Source: Siphonodentalium dalli (taxonomy: Eukaryota > Mollusca > Scaphopoda > Gadilida > Siphonodentaliidae). Taken from it: a DNA stretch of 64,000 nucleotides. The stretch is taken from contig CP136061.1 in assembly GCA_032622095.1 (NCBI GenBank), positions 168,459,107 to 168,523,106 of the forward strand. Reading direction: 5' to 3'. Below, piece by piece: positions 25,853-36,303 of the stretch. Position 1 is the first letter of the stretch. Every line of letters starts with the position of its first letter. Under the pieces are notes generated by a model, which was not told the origin of the DNA, did not search any database, and saw only the letters and a list, made by a program, of their open reading frames with translations. Position numbers and translations under genes: made by a program.

Positions 25853-26447
25853 TTCAATTAACCGATAGCCTGAAAATAATGTATAACCCATTGGGAGCCC
25901 CTGGGGTAGTGAAGTGAATTATGGGTAATTTTAATTGGAGTGCGCATGCCTGTTCTGTTGGAGTAATCGCGATCTTTTATTTTGTGGTCATCAAGTCAAA
26001 ATTGTATCGTATACACAATGTGTTTGTACCGATGCATGTATCGTGACTCGACTCGTTTTCGTGGTCATATAGGCCCTATATAACCTATGATCACGAAAAC
26101 GAGCAGAGTCGCGAAATTCCAGGAATCGTACATTCACTTTCAAAAGTATAGATTCTCTGAATCTGCCGCGGAATTCCCAAAATTGTACTTTCATTTTCAA
26201 TAGGATTTTCTGAATTTTCACTTTCACTTTTCATTTTTACCACGCAAAGCGACCTTAGTTGATACAGATATATGACACACTTGCTGAGTCCATGACAAAT
26301 AGTTTATATAGCATTGCTTCTTTCATTTAATTAAAGCTCACCTCGTTAAAACGCATGTCAATCGTATTTGTTTAGAAATTGCATTGGGTGCGACGATTTG
26401 CAGTAGGTCCCTATTTGCGGAGATCACTTTGCGGAAGTTCCCGAATT
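25853..26447. other. Unassigned sequence with an imperfect hairpin
   Basis: No gene. Around 26042-26113 'gactcgactcgttttcgtgg' and 'tcataggt' pair with 'acctatgatcacgaaaacga' and 'gcagagtc', giving an imperfect stem of about 30 bp. Confidence 0.6.
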
Positions 26448-26448
26448 C

Positions 26449-26738
26449 GCGGAGGTCCCCTAAAATGGGCGATATATGCAGCTGATATATGTAGATTTTA
26501 ATGAGGGAACGGGTGCGTATATGTCAATTGATACATATTTTAAACAAATAACGACATGATCATCATAATAGAGGTCTGTTCTATTAATTATATATGCGCC
26601 GAGTTCACTTGGTGCAAATCAAACGGCGATAAATATTCTCGTGTGCCAGAAGGACTCCTTAAAGTTGTGAATAAGATGAAGAATATTTATTAGATGTTAT
26701 TTATTAAGTCAATCAAATAATATTATTCATTAGTTAGC
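26449..26738 (+). repeat. Direct repeat R, left copy
   Basis: Begins gcggaggtcccctaaaatgg and ends caaataatattattcattag. It recurs almost unchanged at 27711-27990, flanking the segment at 26745-27700. Parts of it are then reused in the tandem and inverted copies at 28010-28410. Confidence 0.85.
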
Positions 26739-26744
26739 ACCTAT

Positions 26745-27700
26745 ATATATATACTAGAAGGTGACCCGACTTCGTCCGGGCTTTGACCTTGAATTGTCTA
26801 TTTTCCAAGGTCAAGTGGGGTCACGATTTGACCCGTCCAAAACACAGTGCCCGAACAAAAGTACCCGACAAAAGTACCCGTCGAAATCCATCCGGTTTTA
26901 CCCGATTTGACCTTGAATTTACCATTTTGAAGGTCAAGGTCAGGTGGACCAACACCCCAAAAATGGTGGAAATCGGCCAAGCGGATACCGGGAAATCGGC
27001 CCATCGGATACCGAGATACCCTATGCATCAAATTTCGTCCGTAAAAATCCGCCAGTTTAACCCGATTTGATTTCCACTGAAGTATATAAACGCGCCTCAT
27101 ATACACACGCTCATTAATTATCAAGTTTCAACGTAAAGATAAATTACCATCGGTGCCCGAGATATCGCCAAGACGTCTGAAACAGTCAAATGCATCGGCC
27201 GGAGAAGAGTTAACGTGATCTAACTTTATGACCTCTAACGACGTCATAGAAGTTACGCATTGTTTTTACCCTGATAGAAGATCGTACCACTTCTTCTTAA
27301 TAATTGAGGCAGATAACTAAAACGGATACATACATATTATATATCGTTGGAAAGAGGAAACACGAAAGATTCTCATAGTGTCATTATTATGACTGGCATG
27401 TTATTATTCGCGCTGTTTCGAATCGATTTGTAAGCACCGAACTGAAATATATTAGCGCAAAACGGCGTAAAAACAGATTTGACCTCGGCACGTGAAAAGT
27501 TGACCTCGCACGGACAAATTAATAGGCCTATGTTGGTCCTGACCCGAAAATACCCCCACATACCAAGTTTCATCGAAATCGGCTGGGCCATTTTCGAGTC
27601 CATCGATTACAAACACACAAACAAACAAACAAACAGATCTTCCAAAATATATAATAGATATACACACTCCCGGAGATTGCTGCATGGGTATCCTGATCAC
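26745..27700 (+). mobile_element. Retroposon-like segment between direct repeats
   Basis: Starts near 'tactagaaggtgacccgact' and contains repeated 'tttgaccttgaatt' phrases and a tatataaa at 27083. It ends with 'aagtttcatcgaaatcggct', an (acaa)n run and 'aatatataatagatata'. That ending is characteristic of the 3' ends of several invertebrate non-LTR (RTE-like) elements and their SINEs. No reverse transcriptase frame is present, so this would be a non-autonomous copy. Classification is by 3' end style only. Confidence 0.4.
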
Positions 27701-27710
27701 GCAAATTAAA

Positions 27711-28410
27711 TCGCGGAGGTCCCCTAAAATGGGCGAAATATGTTGATTTTAATGAGGGAATGGGTGCGTATATGTCAATTGATACGTATTTTAAACAAAT
27801 AACGACACGATCATCATAATAGAGGTCTGTTCTATCAATTATATATGCGCCGAGTTCACTTGGTGCAAATCAAACGGCGATAATTAAACATTCTCGTGTG
27901 CCAGAAGGACTCCTTAAAGTTGTGAATAAGATGAAGAATATTTATTAGATGTTATTTAACAAGTCAATCAAATAATATTATTCATTACTACTAAATGAAT
28001 AATAATATTATTTAATTGACTTGATAAATATTCTCGTGTGCCAGAAGGGCTCCTTAAAGTTGTGAATAAGATGATGAATATTTATTAGATGTTATTTAAC
28101 AAGCCAATCAAATAATATTATTCATTACTAATGAATAATAATATTATTTAATTGACTTGATAAATATTCTCGTGTGCCAGAAGGACTCCTTAAAGTTGTG
28201 AATAAGATGAAGAATATTTATTAGATGTTATTTAACAAGTCAATCAAATAATATTATTTGATTGACTTGTTAAATAACATCTAATAAATATTCTTCATCT
28301 TATTCACAACTAACTAATGAATAATATTATTTGATTGACTTGTTAAATAACATCAAATAAATATTCTTCATCTTATTCATAACTTTAAGGAGTCCTCCTG
28401 GCGAGAATAT
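27711..28410 (+). repeat. Direct repeat R, right copy, with tandem and inverted extensions
   Basis: 27711-27990 repeats 26449-26738. The segment 'taaatattctcgtgtgccag' to 'caaataatattattcattac' is then repeated from 28024 and 28160, and inverted from 28253 and 28325. Sequence between units (ctactaaatgaataataata) is itself palindromic. Confidence 0.85.
28195..28310. repeat. Perfect 116 bp palindrome without spacer
   Basis: Bases 28195-28252 (gttgtgaataagatga ... caaataat) are the exact reverse complement of 28253-28310 (attatttg ... tcttattcacaac). I checked all 58 positions of each arm. There is no loop sequence between the arms. Confidence 0.97.
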
Positions 28411-28531
28411 TATAGTCAATTCAAGGTCAAATCGCGCCTTTCGCCGGAAAGCAGATGGGAACAGCCACAGACGAAGTTGGGCCCACCAGCCAGTGTAATA
28501 AAAAGCGAGACAGCTTGAAGAATGGGTTACG

Positions 28532-28787
28532 TAGCGATTTTCCGAAGACCCATAACTCCGAAGTTCCGATTCACCGAAGGTCCGATTCTCCGACGGCCCG
28601 ATTCTCCGAAATCCCACAACTCCGAAGTCTCGATTCTCCGAAATCCCATAACTCCGAAGACCCATAACTCCGAAAGCCCATAACTCCGAATGCCTATAAC
28701 TCCGAACGCCCATAACTCCGAAGGTCTATAACCCTGAAGGGCCGATTCTCCGAAGGGCCGATTCTCCGAAGGTCCGATTCTCCGAAG
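28532..28787 (+). repeat. Left arm of foldback element: sixteen 16-nt units
   Basis: The 256 bases divide into exactly sixteen 16-nt units of two kinds. Kind a is like gtccgattctccgaag and kind b is like gcccataactccgaag. From left to right the order is a b a a a b a b b b b b b a a a, with point changes but no change of length. Confidence 0.93.
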
Positions 28788-29521
28788 ATAATGTTTTATC
28801 GCTTATTAAATAGTGTACAGTCCAGTGGCGGAGTCAATGGGGCCCTAGGGAAGACCGCCCCAAAAAAAACATGTAAAATGTCATGTAAACGTCCGGAAAT
28901 CCCTCCTAGGCATTCAAATATTCACAGTTTTCCTGCCCAGGGGAGCTCCCGGACCAACGATTGGGGGCGACCCCTCCCATGCATGCGCTCCCCAAATCAG
29001 GCCTTCGTGATATGCTTTCGGCATATCATATGCATGATATATCCCCCACATATCCCCCACATATGCTAATTAATGTGCACACCTAAATGGGAACCCTGGC
29101 TCCGCCACTGGTGTGCACCGGGTATATTATAACGAAAAGATGCAAGAATGTCAGAGTAGCCTAACATGCACAGGGGCGAACAGGGACCAAAGGGGCAGAA
29201 CTCGCCCTTTTTTCTCGCCCCTGTACATTTTACTCTGGCATCTCATGGGCCAACGTAACGTTATATAGTATCTGGTGTATAGTCAGTGGCGGGCCAGGAT
29301 TCCCATTTAGGTGGGGGCAGTAGGAAAGGTTTGAATATTTTGATGCCCCATGAACGATTTCCGGGCGTTTACATGACATTGGACATGTTTTGGTAGGGGC
29401 CCATATTGTCTGAAATAGCAAGTAGAGGTTTAACGAGGGCAGTAGGAATTTTGGGACCCCTTGGCTTCGCCACTGGACTGTACACTATTTAGTAAACGAT
29501 AATACCCCGATAAAACAAAAT
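28788..29521. mobile_element. Core of the foldback element, with CAGTGGCGG-type inner ends
   Basis: Immediately inside the arms, 'tagtgtacagtccagtggcg' (from 28809) is matched in reverse by 'cgccactggactgtacacta' (ending near 29492). Further in, 'aaaacatgtaaaatgtcatg' is matched by 'catgacattggacatgtttt'. Additional CAGTGGCGG/CCGCCACTG ends occur at 29099-29109 and 29284. CAGTGGCGG-type ends are common in hAT-like and other MITEs. No transposase frame is present. Confidence 0.6.
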
Positions 29522-29761
29522 CTTCGGAGAATCGGACCTTCGGAGTTATAGGTCTTCGGAGAATCGGCCCTTCGGAGTTATAGTTCTTCGGAGTTATAGG
29601 TCTTCGGAGAATCGGCCCTTCGGAGTTATGGGCTTTCGGAGAATCGGATCTTCGGAGTTATGGGCCGTTGGAGAATCGGGTCTTCGGAGTTGTGGGCTGT
29701 CGGAGAATCGGGTCGTCGGAGTTGTGGGCCTTCGTAGTAATAGGTCTTCGGAGAATCGGTC
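29522..29761 (-). repeat. Right arm of foldback element: fifteen 16-nt units
   Basis: These are the same two unit kinds as the left arm but in reverse complement (cttcggagaatcggac, cttcggagttataggt). Fifteen consecutive 16-nt units run in the + direction order a b a b b a b a b a b a b b a. The register is again unbroken. Confidence 0.93.
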
Positions 29762-30437
29762 TGACACCGAAGAATGTATGTATAACACGAGAAATGGGGA
29801 AAACGTGGTATATGGAAGTATCCAAATTTCCCACATGGAATTTGAAAGCTAGTTTATATTATAATTATATTATAATTTATATTTATGGCTAATAATATGA
29901 TCTTGGTGGCGTTACCATTTCTGACTATGGTTTTCTTGTGTTTATATGTGCTTGTGCCCTGAAAAATAATGAATGTCACAGGCTCTATTTCAGTAAAGAA
30001 TTGCAAATGTATTATGAGACCCATGCTCTAGAGATGTTCTTACCTGTTTGGGATAAAAAAATTTATACAGCTGCAGTACTAAATATTTCTCCATGTACCG
30101 GGGTACTATTGATCCTTCCTCAGGCTAATTGTCCTTTAGGCATACTCATAATCACTAAGTGTCTTGCCTCAATGCAACATATGAGCTCAATCAACAAAGC
30201 CTTATGGGAAAGAATATTATTATACAATAAGATGACATGCCTGATTCTGTAGTCAGTTCATTTGGGGGCTGTATTGTTCATATTTTTAAAACATAAGAAA
30301 AAGTTTTTCCTACCAACCCAAATTTGTTCAGTCTGTTTATAATGGAAACAATTGTAATTATTTTTAGGCATATTTAATGCTTATTATATATACATCAAGA
30401 GATGAAAAACCTAAAACAGAAGTCAATTTTTTTTCAG
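29762..30437. other. Upstream flank of the CNK exon
   Basis: No repeat family or exon was recognised with confidence. A pyrimidine tract and AG (30427-30437) end the segment and could be a splice acceptor, so the true first, non-coding CNK exon and promoter may lie further left. Confidence 0.4.
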
Positions 30438-30592
30438 ACCACAGTACAACAGTATTACTTTGTGTCACTACAGCCGGATTAAATCTGCAGCCAGATATAA
30501 TCTGCAGTACTCTACCGGAATGGCAAACCACCATATTGGTGCAATAAATTTTGAGAAGTGGACATCAGACGATGTGTCAAAATGGCTCAAAG
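30438..30592 (+). CDS. CNK: CNK (connector enhancer of KSR), first coding exon
   Basis: Translation from the ATG at 30520 reads MANHHIGAINFEKWTSDDVS followed by KWLK and the first base of a Gly codon, then a strong donor gtgagt at 30593. The W..DDV..WLK pattern is the start of a SAM domain, and the next exon (52564) continues it exactly in phase. A putative acceptor at 30436-30437 would make 30438-30519 a 5' leader; the frame is open through it, so an upstream start is not excluded. In known animals CNK is a cytoplasmic/membrane scaffold that links RAF, KSR and RAS-pathway components through SAM, CRIC, PDZ and PH domains. Only the N-terminal SAM is in this window. The start chosen gives 24 residues before the splice, similar to the short lead in known CNK proteins. 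Confidence 0.88.
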
Positions 30593-30839
30593 GTGAGTGA
30601 AATGCACAGTTTTTGTCATGTTTTGTACTGAAATGCGCAGACTCGGCATTTCTGTATACAATATGCTATCTTTGAACTTTACTTTAGTAGACAGGATATG
30701 GTTATACATAAAATATTGTCATTTAATTTTATCTTCACAGTACTACCTGCCAAAATGATGAAAACCTATACATGTATCAGATGACGTATTAATTACTTAA
30801 TTATTCAATTATATTTTTGTACCCTAAAAAAATTGAGGG

Positions 30840-31560
30840 AAATAGAAATCTGCGTTGTCCATACTTCCATCTGTCTATTTAGACGTTTGTCCATTTGTTC
30901 AAATTGTTTGTATTCTGGATGATAACTTGAATAATATTTGACATTTCAGACAGCTGTTTCAGAGAGCTATTATAATCAGCATGTCCGTCCGTGTATGCAT
31001 CCGTGCGTCCATCCTTGTCCGCATGATAACTTGAGCAATATTCAACAGAATGTCTTGATATTTTGTACGTGGTTCACATGTGAGAAGACGCAGGCCAAGT
31101 TCGATTTTGGTCATGGTCCGATGATTTTTGACAGAGTTATGCCCATACCTTCTGTCAGTCCGTCTATCCGATGCCATAACTCATGTATTTTTTTTGGTAT
31201 AGATTGGTTGATCGGATTAGAAATAATTAACCTTTTCACACACATGCCATCCAAAGCATAAGTAAAATACGTTTCTTCTGATTTACCTCATATTTCTTAC
31301 CAAGGTTTTCCTTAGCACACTCTTCATCTGTATGGATTTTTGTTTTGATTAATTAACCCTTTTACTCTTGAACCAGGGTTATTAACGAAAACCCTATTTG
31401 ATAGTTTTATACATTAATTAGGTGTGATGTCCTATACGAAGATTTTATTGTAATTGTCATGTGAATATCCAATATGCAATGTTGAGAGTAAATTTGTTAT
31501 ACATATACACCGCGGTCATACCGCATGTCAACCTCGTTAAGGAGGGTCGATTAATTAGAG
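30840..31560 (+). repeat. Repeat family E, copy 1
   Basis: Contains 'gataacttgagcaatattca', 'cttgatattttgtacgtggt' and 'gaagacgcaggccaagttcg', then 'tgatttttgacagagttatg'. It shares its second half (gattggttgatcgg, ttcttcatctgtatggattt) with family C copy 1. Copy 2 is at 50207-51265. Confidence 0.65.
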
Positions 31561-31761
31561 CATAGCTGTACCTGTAAGTCGAAAGCGATTTTAAAAGCTA
31601 TATGGTGGAGTGGTGGACACTATTAGAAATATAATGATAAAATTCCCTCTTGCTTGTCCAGGCAGACAAACAACACTGGCAATAATTGTTTATCAAAAAG
31701 TGATTGATGGAGCTTGCTATACTCAGAGAAGCCTGTCGGAATCTGGATTCTGCAGTGTTTG

Positions 31762-31953
31762 TTATGCCCCCGACTTGAAGTCGACGGGTATATAGTCGAC
31801 GTCTCCGTCCGTCCGTACAAACATTTTGCATTACTGTTCAGCAACCGCTGGGCATATTTAGCTGATATTTGGTATGGTGATAGAGCAGCATGGGGGAACA
31901 GCTACATGCATAGCGCAGGTTTTGTCCACCCATTTTCACCAGAGTTATAGCCC
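31762..31953 (+). repeat. Repeat family D, copy 1 (truncated by family A)
   Basis: Starts with ttatgcccccgacttgaagtcgacggg, a terminal hairpin, then ctccgtccgtccgtac, then 'gcaaccgctgggcatattta'. It breaks off in 'agagttatagcccttttt' where the family A hairpin begins. Fuller tandem copies at 38720-39350 show the expected continuation. Confidence 0.75.
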
Positions 31954-34376
31954 TTTTTAGCTCACCTGAGACGAAGTCTCTGGTGGAGCTATAGTCATCA
32001 CTACTCGTCCGTCCGTCCATCCATCCGTCCGTCCGTCCGTCAACAATTCTTTGAACATCTTCTCCTCTGAAACCGGAAGACCAAATTGGTTCATATTTGG
32101 TGTGAATGTTCCCTAGGTGACTCTCATTCAGATTTGTTCAAATGAGGTCACTGGGTCAAATAGTTGCGAAGCCAGGGCCATAACTCTATTCCTCCATAGT
32201 AATTCTTACAACGACTTCTTGTTCAGAACTATTGGGCCGATTTAGCTAATATTTCAAATGAGGTCACCCGGTCAATTAGTTGAGAAACCAGGGCCATAAC
32301 TCATAGTAATTCTTACAATGACTTCTTCTAAAAACATATTGGGCCGATTTAGCTTATATTTGGTACAGAGAGACCTTGGGTGACTGGGGTTCAGATTTGT
32401 TCAAATGGGGTCACTGGGTCAAATAGGGGCAGAGCTAGGGACATAACTTTAAAAAAAAATAATTATTTTTGCATTTTGACCTTTAAGTTTTGTTTAGGAC
32501 ACATCACAGCCTCATATTTCTTACCTAGATTTTTCTTAGCATGTTCTTCATCTGTATGGTATTGTTTATTTAACCCCTTCCACTCTTGTTTTGATATAGA
32601 ATTCATCCAAGACAGGATTACTCAAACATTTTTCATCTGATCAACACCAAATTTGGTATATGAATTTTTGACACTTATATACAGATCAAGTTAAAATATG
32701 GGTTTGATCCGATATATTTTAACAGAGTTATGGCCCTTTATAATTCACACCTCTTTGCTATGCACTATTAATTTTTAAGAGAACACTGAAGCTTGTATTA
32801 TTGAAAAAGCCAATTTATCATAGTGTGGTCACCTGATACTCTTGCTGAAGACTGCTTGCTTCAGACCAGTTTACCATCTGTCATTACAAGACATGACATT
32901 AGCTAAACAACTATTCTACCAGAGTCTACAATAATAAATAGGAATAGTCCATTGTTCATTTCTCCAAGCCTGGACATAGTGTGTCTGACATTTGCAGAAT
33001 GAAGTCCCCAGATGGTGAATTTAGTGTTGCTACCCCATACAGCAGGCTAGCATCACCAAATACACCCTCAATTACCTTATTCTGCTTAGGCCTCATCTTC
33101 TGGGACAATTTTTTTTTTAAACATGTTTTAAAATTTGAAAAAAGTGACACCATTATAACATCTGCAGAGTTATGAAACTTTACTCTTTAATGAAATTATG
33201 GAAACATTCCACCCTCCCCCACCCACCCCCAAAACATGGCCCAGACCCAACCCTGCCACCAACCAACATCCCTTCCAAGCCATATCACCTCTCAATTTAA
33301 TACCTCTTCTCACCACAGAGGCATATATATATGTAAAGGCACAGGTCATTAATTATATAAACTGGCCAGATGACATGTATTATTCTAATCTAAACATATA
33401 TGTAGCAATTTAACAACAAACTGGTGCTCCCTGGTTAGGTGATGACTGACATTCAATGATACTGTGAATGGCTTTGATTTCTTCAAGTCTGGAATAGTGT
33501 GTCTGACATTTACATAGTGAGGTCCCCAGATGGTGAATTTAGTGTTGCTACCCCATACAGCATGCTAGCATCACCAAATACACCCGCCAGGGACCTAATT
33601 CTGCTTAGTCCTCATCTTCTGGGAAGTATCCTAAGTATCCAGTTAACAGTTTGATTTAGTCACTTTTTCCACCTGTTCAGTTTCAATTTGCAGAAGATAA
33701 AATGCATAATTGAGGTGCTCAATGGGTGTGTATCACCAACTTCAACTGTAGGACTTCATTGATTTAGTCACTTTTTCCCACCTGTTCAGTTTCAATGTCC
33801 CCCTAATTTGCAGAAGATAAAATGCATAATTGAGGTTATCAATGGGTGTGTATCACCAACTTCAACTGTAGGACTTCAATCTGTTCCTTGGTTTTATTGG
33901 CCATTGAGGCCTAATCAGATTGGGGATGAATTTGGTGATGCTAGCCTGCCTTACAGAATATTGTCATTAAATCCACATTTTTGGGACCTAATTCTGCAAA
34001 TGTCAGACATACTAAATTCAGGTTTGGCCATTTCATATTATTTTTTTAATCACCACTTATCCAGATGAAATCATACGACTAATATTCAAAGAAAAATGCG
34101 GGGGGGGGGTATATATTGGATTAAATTTGTCTTCTATCTGTCAGGCTTCCATCCGTCTGCCTGTTGAGATGTCTATCCATCCATCTATGAACAATTGATT
34201 TCTTCTCCATATTAAAGACGGAATGTGTTTATATAGTTCAGTGTGCATGTTCCCTAGGTGTCTCACAATCAGATTTGTTCAATTAAGTTCATCACATCAA
34301 ATTCATGTAGGTGCCAATCCAGGGCCATAACTCTTTCCCTCCATAGTAAGTCTTAAAACAGTTTTTTCTCAAGATT
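31954..34376 (+). repeat. Composite A-M-A repeat, copy 3 (left part)
   Basis: A start (agctcacctgagacgaagtc, 31959) with a long (CCGT)n tract, then A modules to 32455. A family C/E-like piece follows (32490-32780). M blocks lie at 32970-33080, 33490-33620 and 33900-34020, with a 10-G run near 34100, then A modules to 34376. The composite is interrupted by the family B array and resumes at 36121 and 37728. Confidence 0.6.
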
Positions 34377-36120
34377 AGCTCAACTTTACTTTGTAAAGTT
34401 TGAGCTATTGCCATGGCTTGGTATCTGTCGTCCGTGTGTGCGTGTGTGTGTGCGTGATGCGTCAACAATTTCCTTTAGCACGGGCTACAGTTCGTACCTT
34501 TGGTCCAATTATTATGAAATTTGTCATGGATGTTGACATTGACATGTAGATGGGAACGAGTCATTTTGGGGTCATTTGGAAAAAAAACATGGCTGCCATC
34601 GGCCATCTTTGATTTCAAAATTCAATCCATTAGCACGGGCTACAGGCTACATTTTGGGGTCATTCCGACAAAAAACATGGCCGCCAGCAGCCATCTTTGG
34701 TTTCAAAATTTAATTAATTAGCACGGGCCACAGGTCGTATTGTTCGTCTTATCATCATAAAATTTGTCATGGATGTTAATATTGACATGTAGATGGGAAC
34801 GAGTCATTTTGGGGTCATTCGGCCAAAAAACATGGCCGCCAGCAGCCATCTTGAATTTTACTCTTTGTATGACTAAATTCTTTAGCACGGGCTACAGGTC
34901 GTACCTTTAGTCTTATCATCATAAAATTTGTCATGAATGTTAACAATGACATGTAGATGGGAACGAGTCATTTTGAGGTCATTCGGCCGAAAAACATGGC
35001 CGCCAGCAGCCATCTTGAATTTTACTCTTTGTATGACTAAATCCTTTAGCACGGGCTTCAGGTCGTACCTTTAGTCTGATCATCATAAAATTTGTCATGA
35101 ATGTTAATAATGACATGTAGATGGGAACGAGTCATTTTGGGGTCATTCGGCCAAAAAACATGGCCGCCAGCAGCCATCTTGGATTTTACTCTTTGTATGA
35201 CTAAATCGTTTAGCACGGGCTACAGTTCGTCCCTTTAGTCTTATCATCATATAATTTGTCATGGATGTTAACAATGGCATGTAGATGGGAACGAGTCATT
35301 TTGGGGTCATTCGGCCAAAAAACATGGCTGCCAGCAGCCATCTTTGATTTCAAAATTTAATTCATTAGCATGGGCCACAGGTCGTACTGTTCTTCTGATC
35401 ATCATAAAATTTGTCATGAATGTTAATAATGACATGTAGATGGGAACGAGTCATTTTGGGGTCATTCGGCCAAAAAACATGCCGCCAGCAGCCATCTTGG
35501 ATTTTACTCTTTGTATGACTAAATCATTTAGCACGGGCTACAGTTCGTCCCTTTAGTCTTATCATCATAAAATTTATCATGGATGTTAACAATGGCATGT
35601 AGATTGGAACGAGTCATTTTGGGGTCATTCGGCCAAAAAACATGGCCGCCAGCAGCCATCTTTGATTTCAAAATTTAATTCATTAGCATGGGCCACAGGT
35701 CGTACTGTTCGTCTGATCATCATGAAATTTGTCATGGATGTTAATATTGACATGTAGATGGGAACGAGTAATTTTGGGGTCATTCGGCCAAATAACATGG
35801 CCGCCAGCAGCCATCTTGGATTTTACTCTTTGTATGACTAAATTATTTAGCACGGGCTACAGTTCGTACCTTTAGTCCGATCATCATAAAATTTGTCATG
35901 AATGTTAACAATGACATGTAGATGGGAAAGAGTCATTTTGGGGTTATGCAGCCGAAAAACATGGCCGCCAGCAGCCATCTTGGATTTTACTCTTTGCATG
36001 ACTAAATCTTTTGGCACAGGTAAGACATTTCAATCAGCATCTTTCCTATTTCTCCATTTACTGTAAACCATTAAATTATTCCACTACCTAAGTTGAGCTA
36101 CAGTGTCATTGACACTTTCA
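34377..36120 (+). repeat. Family B' array 1: ~160 bp unit, about 10 copies
   Basis: Opens with attagctcaactttac-ttt-gtaaagtttgagct, a hairpin, then cgtccgtgtgtgcgtgtgtg. Units follow: gcacgggctacaggtcgtac, cataaaatttgtcatg, gacatgtagatgggaacgag, tcattttggggtcattcggc, aaaaacatggccgccagcag, ccatcttggattt. Spacing of catggccgcc is about 158-165 nt. The end is aagttgagctacagtgtcat, then tgacactt. It sits inside a family A module. Confidence 0.9.
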
Positions 36121-36303
36121 TATTTGGTATGGAGGGGCCTTGGGTGACTGGGGTTCAGATTTGTTCATGGGGTAATTTTTAGGAAATGAGGTCCCCAGAG
36201 GGTGAATTCGGTGATGTTAGTCCACCTTGCGGAATATTGTCATTAAATTCACCTGCAAAGGTCAGACACTAAATACAGACTCGGCTGTTCCAATATTAGT
36301 TTG
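35990..36303 (+). repeat. Duplicated segment, copy 1 (array end plus A/M tail)
   Basis: From 'ctttgcatgactaaatcttt' through the array terminus and the A and M pieces to 'ccaatattagttt', this segment is repeated essentially unchanged at 37598-37911, an offset of 1608 bases. After 36303 the sequence returns to array units, whereas after 37911 it continues into the A composite. Confidence 0.85.

Noticed and set aside
28327-28713. A 128-codon - strand frame over the 16-nt unit arm
   Set aside because: Its Ser/Glu/Asn-Arg repeats come from the 16-nt units, and equal frames exist on the other strand. A repeat artefact.
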